Below, piece by piece: positions 7,309 to 13,926 of a stretch of DNA of 13,994 nucleotides (positions are counted from its first letter, which is position 1; the number at the start of each line of letters is the position of its first letter). The translations under genes were made by a program, and so were the position numbers. The stretch covers positions 1 through 13,994 of the forward strand of contig DDCR01000019.1 in assembly GCA_002335115.1 (NCBI GenBank), read 5' to 3'. The notes under the pieces were generated by a model that made no database searches, was not told the origin of the DNA, and saw nothing but the letters and a program-made list of their open reading frames with translations. The stretch comes from Oceanospirillaceae bacterium UBA2001 (GTDB taxonomy: Bacteria > Pseudomonadota > Gammaproteobacteria > Pseudomonadales > Balneatricaceae).

Positions 7309-7683
7309 AAAATGGATGAGCCAATCAACGTATTCGGTGAAAAATTAGAAATTTGTGGAGTGGATCCAATTACGGGGTTCTATCGAGATGGCGCATGTAA
7401 TACCTGCAAAGATGACTTTGGTTCCCACACAGTTTGTATTGAAACGTCGCAGGAGTTTCTAGAATATTCAAAATCTAAGGGCAATGATTTATCGACCCCA
7501 ATGCCTGCATTTAATTTTAAAGGCTTAGCACCGGGAGAAAGCTGGTGTGTCTGCGCTGGGCGCTGGTTAGAGGCTGAGAAAAACGGCATGGCCCCCAGAC
7601 TTCATCTTCAAAGTACCCATATCAGGGCTTTGGAAATCGTGCCCATGAGCCTGCTCAAAAAATACGCGATAGATTTAAACTAG
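7303..7683 (+). CDS. DUF2237 family protein
   Basis: A 126-residue cytoplasmic protein that matches DUF2237 along its whole length: NVFGEKLEICGVDPITGF (9-26), then YRDGACNTCKDDFGSHTVC (27-45), then SKSKGNDLSTPMPAF (56-70), then GLAPGESWCVCAGRW (74-88), and a C-terminal THIRALEIVP block. Conserved cysteines are at 32, 45, 82 and 84, with Cys35 extra. The family is small, widely conserved in bacteria and some eukaryotes, and has no established function; the Cys and His residues hint at metal binding or redox. The first residues are uncertain: ATG 7303 and ATG 7312 (residue 4) are both usable, and the family core begins near residue 8. GAAG eight bases before 7303 may be the ribosome site. The start region carries a 14-bp tandem duplication that creates an overlapping mini-ORF. 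Confidence 0.9.
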   Translation: MKKMDEPINVFGEKLEICGVDPITGFYRDGACNTCKDDFGSHTVCIETSQEFLEYSKSKGNDLSTPMPAFNFKGLAPGESWCVCAGRWLEAEKNGMAPRLHLQSTHIRALEIVPMSLLKKYAIDLN

Positions 7684-7697
7684 CTACAGAAGGCTTA

Positions 7698-7747
7698 AAA
7701 ACAAAAAGTCTGCTCATGGGTCTGAAGAGGTCCATGGGTCCGGACTT
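7698..7747 (-). terminator. Probable intrinsic terminator of the small membrane protein genes
   Basis: On the minus strand a two-part stem (AAGTC/GACTT outer, CATGG/CCATG inner) is followed directly by TTTTTGTTTTT (plus 7698-7706). It lies about 95 bp beyond the stop codon of the 39-residue gene. The internal loop makes the fold imperfect. It could also end DUF2237 transcripts weakly from the other side. Confidence 0.4.
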
Positions 7748-7771
7748 AATAGGGAACTTGCTGTGATTCGA

Positions 7772-7795
7772 TGCACCAGCCTGAACATTGGTGCA
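7772..7795. repeat. Short inverted repeat
   Basis: TGCACCA (7772-7778) and TGGTGCA (7789-7795) are exact complements around a 10-base loop. It lies downstream of the 39-residue minus-strand gene and has no T-run. It may form part of a 3'-UTR structure. Confidence 0.5.
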
Positions 7796-7841
7796 CGAGT
7801 TGCCGTGTTTCAAAGCCGACAGAGTTGATCAGGTTAAGCGT

Positions 7842-7961
7842 CTAACGTTCCCATTTAGAAGTGATGCGGGTCAACGAATGTTTTCTTCGCATTTTTGCTA
7901 AAATCAGAATTAGGTAGGTAACAATAAAAAATCCAGCGACCCAAGTTAATGTCATAGCCAT
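7842..7961 (-). CDS. 39-residue single-pass membrane protein, copy A of a tandem pair
   Basis: A tiny gene reading MAMTLTWVAGFFIVTYLILI, then LAKMRRKHSLTRITSKWER. Residues 4-22 form one hydrophobic helix, followed by a strongly basic tail. The positive-inside rule puts the tail in the cytoplasm. It aligns over its full length with the 40-residue product at 8077-8199; the tail is the best conserved part (RRKxSLTRIxxKWE). A near-perfect sigma-70 promoter lies upstream with a 36-nt gap from the -10 to the ATG. A GAAG-type ribosome site is weak, and a second in-frame ATG is at 7955. No family is recognised. By size and layout it could be a regulatory membrane micropeptide, a type I toxin-like peptide or a subunit of a membrane complex. 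These are guesses. Confidence 0.65.
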   Translation of the reverse strand: MAMTLTWVAGFFIVTYLILILAKMRRKHSLTRITSKWER

Positions 7962-7997
7962 AACAGTTTCTTCGTTTTCAAAGACTTAACGCAAGCG

Positions 7998-8026
7998 AAT
8001 ATATCAGCAGATTATGATATTGTCAA
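7998..8026 (-). promoter_or_regulatory. Near-perfect sigma-70 promoter of copy A
   Basis: On the minus strand TTGACA (8021-8026) is followed by a 17-bp spacer and TATATT (7998-8003). That is a perfect -35, an ideal spacer and a 5/6 match to the -10. Transcription would start about 30 nt upstream of the ATG at 7961. Confidence 0.75.
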
Positions 8027-8076
8027 CAATTTAGCCTAGCGCCCGAAGACCCTGTGGAAGTCTGACGCTTGTGAAC

Positions 8077-8199
8077 CTAAATTTCCCATTTAGGATTGAT
8101 GCGAGTCAATGACGTTTTTCTTCGCTTCGCTCTCAAAACAAGCACTATATAAGTAGATACTAGAGTAAATACAGCGAGACAAATTATAGTAGTAACCAT
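8077..8199 (-). CDS. 40-residue single-pass membrane protein, copy B of a tandem pair
   Basis: Reads MVTTIICLAVFTLVSTYIVL, then VLRAKRRKTSLTRINPKWEI. One hydrophobic helix (3-22) precedes the basic tail. The product is paralogous to the 39-residue protein downstream on the same strand, with one extra residue in the helix. At the DNA level TTCCCATTTAG and the GATGCGxGTCAA stretch are shared, so the pair arose by duplication; the tail is conserved while the helix has diverged. GGAG five bases before the ATG is a good ribosome site. The -10-like TAAATT sits 36 nt upstream, the same distance as in copy A. Function unknown. Confidence 0.7.
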   Translation of the reverse strand: MVTTIICLAVFTLVSTYIVLVLRAKRRKTSLTRINPKWEI

Positions 8200-8235
8200 T
8201 GAAACTCCATTGTCGATGCAGAGGTTAATGTTAAT

Positions 8236-8247
8236 AATTTATCAGCA
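8236..8247 (-). promoter_or_regulatory. -10 region of copy B, matching copy A
   Basis: Minus-strand TGCTGATAAATT corresponds to TGCTGATATATT in the copy A promoter (7998-8009), and both -10 hexamers end exactly 36 nt before their ATG. No good -35 hexamer is visible here, so this copy should be weaker or depend on an activator. Confidence 0.5.
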
Positions 8248-8330
8248 ATAGTGTTGCCTAAGAGTATTACTTATGTAGCATTAATGTATCTTAATAATAC
8301 TTACAATAGGCTTAAGGTTATTATTAGGTA

Positions 8331-8531
8331 ATGCAAACTGTTGCTCATAAAGCACAAGCTAAAGATGTCTACAAGCTAGATATGAGCCTTATACTGCCCT
8401 ATGAACCTAACCAACTGCTTTGCACACTGGTATGCTATAAAACTTGTGTAAAACCACTTTATTGTGTGTGTGAAAGCGGCCAAAGTGAGCACGAGAACCA
8501 ATTTCGCCCTTGTCCCCTATGTTTAACTTAG
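8331..8531 (+). CDS. Possible small Cys-rich protein (doubtful)
   Basis: A 66-residue frame from ATG 8331. The second half is rich in cysteine (CTLVCYKTC, YCVCES, CPLC), with seven Cys in total, which could bind metal. There is no usable ribosome site at normal distance (AAGG is about 15 nt upstream; TTAGG is only two bases away). I do not recognise a family, and chance cannot be ruled out in this AT-rich stretch. It is divergent from the small membrane protein pair. Confidence 0.25.
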   Translation: MQTVAHKAQAKDVYKLDMSLILPYEPNQLLCTLVCYKTCVKPLYCVCESGQSEHENQFRPCPLCLT

Positions 8532-8744
8532 GATGGCTAGAGTTTCGCAGTAATGTCACAGTATTAACTCATACTTTGGTCATTATTTTAGTCGTTATTT
8601 TAGTCAATTTACGCCCTTTGACTGTGAATTAGACATCCTTTAGAGTCACTGTTTTATTATGAATTGAGTTGCTTGATGTTCTCTTGAGGTGCCAAAAAAT
8701 TGGCTTAAGAGCGAGTCTGTTCTATTTGAAAAGCGACAAGTAAT
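8532..8744. other. Intergenic region upstream of the photolyase-family gene
   Basis: AT-rich, no supported ORF. It holds a 12-bp-spaced direct repeat, TTATTTTAGTC at 8583-8593 and 8595-8605, which could be a protein-binding site for control of the photolyase-family gene. Promoter hexamers are not clear. Confidence 0.45.
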
Positions 8745-10274
8745 ATGAAAGAAAGAGTAAATATTGTCTGGTTTAAACGGGATCTCCGTATCAATGATCA
8801 CAAGCCGTTACTAGAGGCCTCTAATTTAGGACTACCCATACTACCTTTATATGTGGTGGAACCTGATTATTGGCAGCAAAACTTTAGTTCTAGTCGTCAT
8901 TGGCACTTCATTTATGACTGTTTATTAGACCTCAATATGGCTTTAACACAGCTGGGGCAACCACTTATCATTCAAGTCGGTGAAGTCTTTGATGTCATCA
9001 CTCGCCTGCATTCAGAATATAATATTCAAGCGATATACGCTCACGAAGAAACAGGCAACCTCTGGACCTACCAGAGGGATATCAGCGTTAATAAACTATG
9101 CAGTACGTTGGGTATTCCACTGCATGAATACCCGCTTAATGGCGTCGTAAGGAAGTTACGCTCTCGTGATGATTGGTCAACTATTAGAAATAAGCGTATG
9201 GCGCAAAGAATTGCACCAAAACCCTCTAGTGTGCCCCCTTTAGCAAAATACTCATCAGTACCTTTGCCAGATAAAGACCACCCTATGTTTGGCAAAAAAT
9301 TCATCGGCACAGTGCAGCAAGGTGGTCGTGTTGCGGCAATTGATGATCTAAGAGGTTTTTTAAACCATCGGTCCTGTCAATATCTCTACCATATTTCTGC
9401 GCCAGGCTTGTCGTCTACTTATTGTTCTAGACTATCGGCCCATCTTGCTTGGGGAAGTCTATCTGTCAGGGAGGTTGTTCAATCCACCAAAAAAAGAAAA
9501 CAACAACTCAATGCGGAAGAAAAAAAGCAATTTGGTCGCAATTTAACTGCATTTAGCTCAAGGCTCGCATGGCGCTGTCACTTTATACAAAAGATTGAAG
9601 ACCAACCCTCTATTGAAACTCACTGCATGCACCCTGCTTTTGAGGGCCTGCGTGAGAGCGAGCATGATGAACTAAAATACAAAGCATGGGCTTCAGGGCA
9701 TACCGGATACCCATTTATTGACGCCTGCATGCGTAATTTAATTGCCGAAGGGTGGATTACTTTTCGAATGCGCGCAATGCTCGTGAGTTTTGCTAGCTAC
9801 CAGCTTTGGTTAGATTGGCGCCTTGTTGGCCATCATCTAGCTGGCCTATTCACTGATTACGACCCCGGTATTCACTACAGTCAACTGCAGATGCAATCGG
9901 GTGTTACTGGCATAAATTCAATGCGGGTCTACAATCCAATTAAGCAGTCTATGGAACATGACCCCCACGGTGATTATATAAGACACTGGGTCCCAGAGTT
10001 AAAAAACCTTCCTAATGCTTTTATTCACGAGCCTTGGAAGTGGGGAAAAAACTTAGTGGATGATGCCTCACTTTTATTAGGCACTATCTACTCAAACCCT
10101 ATTGTTGACCATGAATTAACAGCAAAAGAAGCAAAAGAAAAGCTAACCAACGTGCGAAAAAGTGACCATTTTAAAGCCATCTCAAATGCGGTTTATAATA
10201 AATTAGGAAGTAGAAAAAAAAAGGTGAAAAAATCGACCAAAGTGATCTGTGAAAACCAATTAACGCTGTTTTAA
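8745..10274 (+). CDS. Cryptochrome/DNA photolyase family flavoprotein
   Basis: A 509-residue protein of full family length. Residues 5-130 form the N-terminal alpha/beta antenna domain ([32 protein letters not shown] at 101-112). Residues about 220-440 form the FAD-binding helical domain: [22 protein letters not shown] (276-280), [15 protein letters not shown] (318-332), [19 protein letters not shown] (355-359), [19 protein letters not shown] and HEPWKW (428-433). By family it is a blue-light flavoprotein that repairs UV photoproducts or senses light. It differs from E. coli PhrB: the WQW pair of the active site becomes LQM (381-383), HNRLR becomes TFRMR, and WREF becomes WRCHF, so it belongs to a divergent subclass whose substrate I cannot assign. 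A Lys-rich linker (about 489-499) leads to a terminal QLTLF, a typical sliding-clamp-binding peptide. It appears to be a single-gene unit with a weak ribosome site. Confidence 0.9.
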   Translation: MKERVNIVWFKRDLRINDHKPLLEASNLGLPILPLYVVEPDYWQQNFSSSRHWHFIYDCLLDLNMALTQLGQPLIIQVGEVFDVITRLHSEYNIQAIYAHEETGNLWTYQRDISVNKLCSTLGIPLHEYPLNGVVRKLRSRDDWSTIRNKRMAQRIAPKPSSVPPLAKYSSVPLPDKDHPMFGKKFIGTVQQGGRVAAIDDLRGFLNHRSCQYLYHISAPGLSSTYCSRLSAHLAWGSLSVREVVQSTKKRKQQLNAEEKKQFGRNLTAFSSRLAWRCHFIQKIEDQPSIETHCMHPAFEGLRESEHDELKYKAWASGHTGYPFIDACMRNLIAEGWITFRMRAMLVSFASYQLWLDWRLVGHHLAGLFTDYDPGIHYSQLQMQSGVTGINSMRVYNPIKQSMEHDPHGDYIRHWVPELKNLPNAFIHEPWKWGKNLVDDASLLLGTIYSNPIVDHELTAKEAKEKLTNVRKSDHFKAISNAVYNKLGSRKKKVKKSTKVICENQLTLF

Positions 10275-10491
10275 CCGATATATTGTTTATGTAGCTTAAA
10301 GTATCTAATAGCTGATAGGTCTAAAACTGGAAGCTAATTAAAATTGACCCATGCAAAACAACACATTTGGATCGTGTTTTGAGGCTTTTGACATTTCGTT
10401 TAGAACCACACACGGTTCTCATATTCAAAGGGATGCGACGACAGAAGTAATAAGTATTACACGAAGGAAAGATAACTAGATTGGTTTATAA
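10275..10491. other. Non-coding stretch after the photolyase-family gene
   Basis: No ORF is supported. AGAACC/GGTTCT (10402-10407 and 10414-10419) forms a small hairpin without a T-run. Parts may belong to the decayed integrase that becomes recognisable from 10492. Confidence 0.4.
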
Positions 10492-10844
10492 CCATGGAGC
10501 ACACCCCACAAGAAAAAATGATAGAAGTGCATGTATCAAGGGGGCAGACGATTTCCTGAGAAATCAAGGAGCAACTCTGCAGTTGCAGCAATCAATAAGT
10601 GGTTGAAATCGGTAGTAGGTTCGGACCCAGTGGAACATAGACTTCGGCATAATTTTAAAGATCTGTTACGGAAGTCAGTGGCTCCGAGTTAGAGACTCCA
10701 TTTGACATAAAAGATCAGATTGGCGGATGTAGTCTGAAGACTGTTGTACCAAATTATGGCGATGTTTAGAGGTTAAAGCACCTGGGAGAGTGGATGGAAA
10801 AATTAGCTTACAGGATAACAGTTGGGATATCCCATAACAGGTAG
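10492..10844 (+). pseudogene. Decayed tyrosine recombinase (phage-type integrase), C-terminal catalytic part
   Basis: Translating across stops and one frameshift gives a recognisable integrase C-terminus. One frame (10492-10689) reads PWSTPHKK, two stops (10519, 10522), then SNSAVAAINKWLKSVVGSD and EHRLRHNFKDLLR, the last being the H-x-x-R-H box of tyrosine recombinases. After the stop at 10690 the reading moves to another frame (from 10698): PFDIKDQIGGCSLKTVVPNYGD, with GCS in place of the usual GHS/GWS and a Tyr in the NYG motif at the nucleophile position, then a stop at 10767 where GYxL is expected, then LGEWMEKL, and a final stop at 10842. Related intact integrases share the order KWLK, H.FRH, IDQIGGW, YGxGY, LxxWM. 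The N-terminal half and the catalytic Arg-I region are not found. It is a non-functional relic of an integrated element; no attachment sites were identified. Confidence 0.7.
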
Positions 10845-11163
10845 ATTTAGTTAAATTAAATAGATATTTCAACAACTTCAGTTTCACTTTTAAAGCTGAT
10901 AAGGTTGTCCAATGAAATATAGCGAGCAAGACATAAATAGAATTTGAAAGAGAAAACATGCACCTGTGTCACTTGATATTTTGGGTGTACGTTCATTTTT
11001 GGATAATTTAAAACAACATCAAACATTCATCTGTTGACTCAATGAATGCTTTTTCTAGACCACTTGGAGCCATTTTTGGATTGTAAGGTGTTCTGGTTTG
11101 CGGATAAAACTGAAACGGGGCTTTTTTAATAGAAATTTAGATCAGTTGCAATAGGGATCTGTC
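10845..11163. other. Upstream region of the FAD oxidoreductase gene
   Basis: No ORF is supported. An inverted repeat CATTCAT/ATGAATG (11024-11030 and 11042-11048, 11-base loop) is followed by CTTTTTCT and could be a weak terminator or an operator. The ribosome site AGGGA at 11153-11157 precedes the ATG at 11164. No clear promoter hexamers or known riboswitch are visible. Confidence 0.45.
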
Positions 11164-13620
11164 ATGAGTGAAGCGAAACTACCAAAACGGGCGCGGTGTG
11201 TCATTGTTGGGGGTGGAATTGTGGGCTGTAGTGTGGCCTACCATCTAACAAAATTGGGTTGGACTGATGTTGTTGTGCTTGAGCAAGGACGCTTGAGTAG
11301 CGGCACCACTTGGCATGCTGCAGGCCTAGTTGGGCAGCTTCGTGCTCACGAAGGCATGACTCAGCTGATTCGTTACAGTACCCAGTTGTATGCCAGTTTA
11401 GAAGCTGAAACTGGACTTGGGACGGGCTGGAAGCAATGTGGATCTATAACCGTGGCTAGAACTGAAGAGCGAATGATCCAGCTGCGCCGCACGGTCTCAA
11501 TGGCCCGGGCTTATGGTGTTGAGGCCGAGGTTATTACAGCGCAGCGAGCACAAGAATTATGGCCAGTAATGCAGGTGAACGATGTTCTAGGTGCAGTGTG
11601 GTTGCCAGGTGATGGAAAGGCGAATCCGACCGATCTTACCCAGGCGCTGGCCAAAGGAGCGCGTACCAGAGGCGCCAAGATTTTTGAAAAGGTTCAAGTT
11701 ACCGGGATCACGGTTAAGGGTGATGCGGCCGTCGGTGTTGAATCGGCGCAAGGTAACATTGCCTGTGATGTGGTGGTTAACTGTGCCGGTCAGTGGGCCA
11801 AAGCATTGGGCCGCTTGTGCGGGGTGACGGTGCCGCTGCATTCAGCTGAGCATATGTACATTGTCACCAAAGAGATTGAAGGCGTGCATCCTGACCTACC
11901 GGTGATGCGAGACCCAGATGGCTTTATCTACTTCAAAGAAGAAGTAGGAGGCCTTGTGATGGGTGGTTTTGAGCCCGACGCTAAGCCGTGGGCAATGGAC
12001 GGTATACCAAATGACTTTGAGTTTTCTTTGCTACCAGACGACTGGGATCAGTTTGAGGTTCTAATGAATAATGCCTTGACGCGGGTGCCAGCATTGGAAA
12101 CTGCCGAGGTACGTCAGTTCGTTAACGGACCTGAAAGCTTTACTCCTGATAACAACTTCTTGCTAGGCGAGTCGCCTGAGTTGAAAAACTTCTTCGTGGG
12201 CGCAGGCTTTAACTCAATGGGCATTGCTAGCGCCGGTGGTGCGGGCAAGGCGTTGGCCGAGTGGATTATTGATGGAGCGCCATCCTTAGACCTGTGGCCC
12301 GTTGATATTAGACGTTTCTCTGGGTTTAATGGCAATGATAAGTGGCTGCATGACCGGGTTAAAGAGACGCTGGGGTTGCACTATGCTATGCCGTGGCCGA
12401 ACCGGGAGTTGGATACGGCGCGACCATTTCGACGTTCGCCACTGTTCGATCGCCTGAAAGATAAAGGGGCGTGTTTCGGTAATAAAATGGGCTGGGAACG
12501 GGCCAACTGGTTTGCACCTGAGGGGATGGCACCAGAGACAGAATATTCATTTGGCCGACAGAACTGGTTCGACATCGTGCGCGCCGAATGTTATACCGTC
12601 CGCAACCAGGTAGGCATTTTCGACCAAACGTCCTTCTCAAAGTATCAGATGCAAGGTCGCGATGCTATGGCAGTGCTGAATAAGGTTTGTGCTGCCCAGA
12701 TGGATGTGGCCATTGGAAGTTCTGTCTACACTGGCCTGTTGAATGAACTGGGAGGTTACGAGAGTGACCTGACTGTGATGCGCTTGGCTACGGATAAGTT
12801 TTTACTATTGAGTGGCTCAGCACAAACGGTCAGGGACATGGACTGGATTACTTCTCACATCCCCTATGATGCTTGTGCGGTGCTTACTGATGTGACCAGT
12901 GCCTATTCGGTAATGGGTGTCATGGGGCCGAATGCTCGTGAGCTATTGTCACGTGTGTGCAAATCAGACCTAAGTAATGAGGCGTTTCCTTTCTCGACTA
13001 TTCAAGAAATTGATATAGGGTATGCGACTTGCTTTGCTAATCGGATGACTTATGTCGGTGAGTTGGGTTGGGAGCTGTATATACCCACCGAATTTACCGT
13101 AGGCGTCTACGAAGATTTAATGAGTGCCGGAGAAAATTTGGGTCTCAAAGATGTTGGTTATTACGCCTTGGAAGCTTTGCGTATTGAAAAAGGTTATAGA
13201 GCGTGGAGTCGTGAGTTGACGCCGCAAGTAAACCCTTATGAAGCAGGGTTAGGCTTTGCGGTAGCATTAGACAAAAAGACACCGTTTATCGGTCAGCAAG
13301 CGTTACGCGAATTTAAAGCTGCAGGTGGTGAGTTGAAGCGCAGAGTTGTTCTTTTCATCCTCGATGATGCTGAGCCTGTTTTGTGGGGTGGCGAGCTGGT
13401 GTTACGTGATGGTAAGGCCGTGGGGGATCTGCGCTCAGCCGCTTATGGATATACGTTTAATTCAGCCATCGGTTTGGCCTGGTTACAAACTGACCAGGTG
13501 ATCAACAAGGATTATCTGTCATCAGGAACTTGGGAAATAGATATTGCCGGCACTCGCTATCCTGCTACAGCTCACTTGAGAACGCCGTATGACCCCATGA
13601 GTGAGCGAGTTAAGGTTTAA
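11164..13620 (+). CDS. Dimethylglycine/sarcosine dehydrogenase-like FAD and folate-binding oxidoreductase
   Basis: An 818-residue protein with the full domain order of the DMGDH/SARDH family. Residues 11-370 are a DAO-type FAD domain with the dinucleotide motif VIVGGGIVG (13-21) and Glu40 at the end of the second strand. His51 in SGTTWHAAGL is the position that covalently carries FAD in mammalian dimethylglycine dehydrogenase. Residues about 373-428 form the FAO_M linker. Residues about 430-700 are a GcvT-type folate-binding domain (RAECYTVRNQVGIFDQTSFSK region, GELGWELYIP at 632-641, NPYEAGLGF at 690-698), and 715-805 the GcvT C-terminal barrel. The family oxidatively demethylates N-methylated glycines and passes the one-carbon unit to tetrahydrofolate; whether dimethylglycine, sarcosine or another methylamine is used cannot be told here. 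The start at 11164 has AGGGA upstream. The gene is visibly richer in G and C than its neighbours and lies just after an integrase relic. Confidence 0.9.
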   Translation: MSEAKLPKRARCVIVGGGIVGCSVAYHLTKLGWTDVVVLEQGRLSSGTTWHAAGLVGQLRAHEGMTQLIRYSTQLYASLEAETGLGTGWKQCGSITVARTEERMIQLRRTVSMARAYGVEAEVITAQRAQELWPVMQVNDVLGAVWLPGDGKANPTDLTQALAKGARTRGAKIFEKVQVTGITVKGDAAVGVESAQGNIACDVVVNCAGQWAKALGRLCGVTVPLHSAEHMYIVTKEIEGVHPDLPVMRDPDGFIYFKEEVGGLVMGGFEPDAKPWAMDGIPNDFEFSLLPDDWDQFEVLMNNALTRVPALETAEVRQFVNGPESFTPDNNFLLGESPELKNFFVGAGFNSMGIASAGGAGKALAEWIIDGAPSLDLWPVDIRRFSGFNGNDKWLHDRVKETLGLHYAMPWPNRELDTARPFRRSPLFDRLKDKGACFGNKMGWERANWFAPEGMAPETEYSFGRQNWFDIVRAECYTVRNQVGIFDQTSFSKYQMQGRDAMAVLNKVCAAQMDVAIGSSVYTGLLNELGGYESDLTVMRLATDKFLLLSGSAQTVRDMDWITSHIPYDACAVLTDVTSAYSVMGVMGPNARELLSRVCKSDLSNEAFPFSTIQEIDIGYATCFANRMTYVGELGWELYIPTEFTVGVYEDLMSAGENLGLKDVGYYALEALRIEKGYRAWSRELTPQVNPYEAGLGFAVALDKKTPFIGQQALREFKAAGGELKRRVVLFILDDAEPVLWGGELVLRDGKAVGDLRSAAYGYTFNSAIGLAWLQTDQVINKDYLSSGTWEIDIAGTRYPATAHLRTPYDPMSERVKV

Positions 13621-13926
13621 GTTCAAAGCCTGTATCAATCCATTCTGTGATGATACCCATCGCTAAAGTTACGATCTCAGCGCAAAAAATACTGGAGGTG
13701 AAAGAGGAAATCAAGTAAAACGGTAGCTAGACGAGCAGAAGGTCAGCTTGTCTGGATGACGCCAGTGTCATAGTTAGTGTTACACAAAGACCCTCCTTAG
13801 AGGGTTTGCTTCCGACTCTTTGATCTTCAATAGGATCCCAAGTAGTATCATCATCTGATTGACGACCCAATCTCTTGATGGATCGTGATCGAGTGTTGAG
13901 GGAAATATTGAGTTGGCTTATGGGAA
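13621..13926. other. Hairpin-rich 3' region with an orphan Shine-Dalgarno
   Basis: No supported ORF. GGAGGTGA at 13694-13701 is an ideal anti-16S match, but no start codon with a meaningful frame follows at usual spacing. Hairpins follow at 13729-13753 (8-bp stem with one G-U pair), 13756-13771 (ATGAC/GTCAT) and 13788-13807. It may be the 3' UTR of the oxidoreductase transcript. Confidence 0.45.
13788..13807 (+). terminator. Possible terminator hairpin after the oxidoreductase gene
   Basis: ACCCTC and GAGGGT around a CTTA tetraloop form a stable GC-rich stem of 6-8 bp, followed by TTTGCTT. The T-run is short and broken. It lies 168 bp after the stop codon at 13620. Confidence 0.4.

Noticed and set aside
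7684..8330. Direct and inverted repeats considered as a CRISPR array or attachment site
   Set aside because: The similarity between the two halves is fully explained by the paralogous small membrane protein genes and their promoters; there are no regular repeat-spacer units.
10381..10430. Group II intron domain resemblance (ACACACGGTTCT near a small hairpin)
   Set aside because: Only a few bases match; no domain V hairpin or reverse transcriptase fragment is present.
10675..10959. 94-residue minus-strand ORF
   Set aside because: It lies opposite the recognisable integrase relic, which explains the sequence better, and its product resembles no known protein.
11587..12640. Several ORFs inside the FAD oxidoreductase gene
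   Set aside because: Alternate-frame readings of a well-conserved coding sequence with higher GC content; no independent support.
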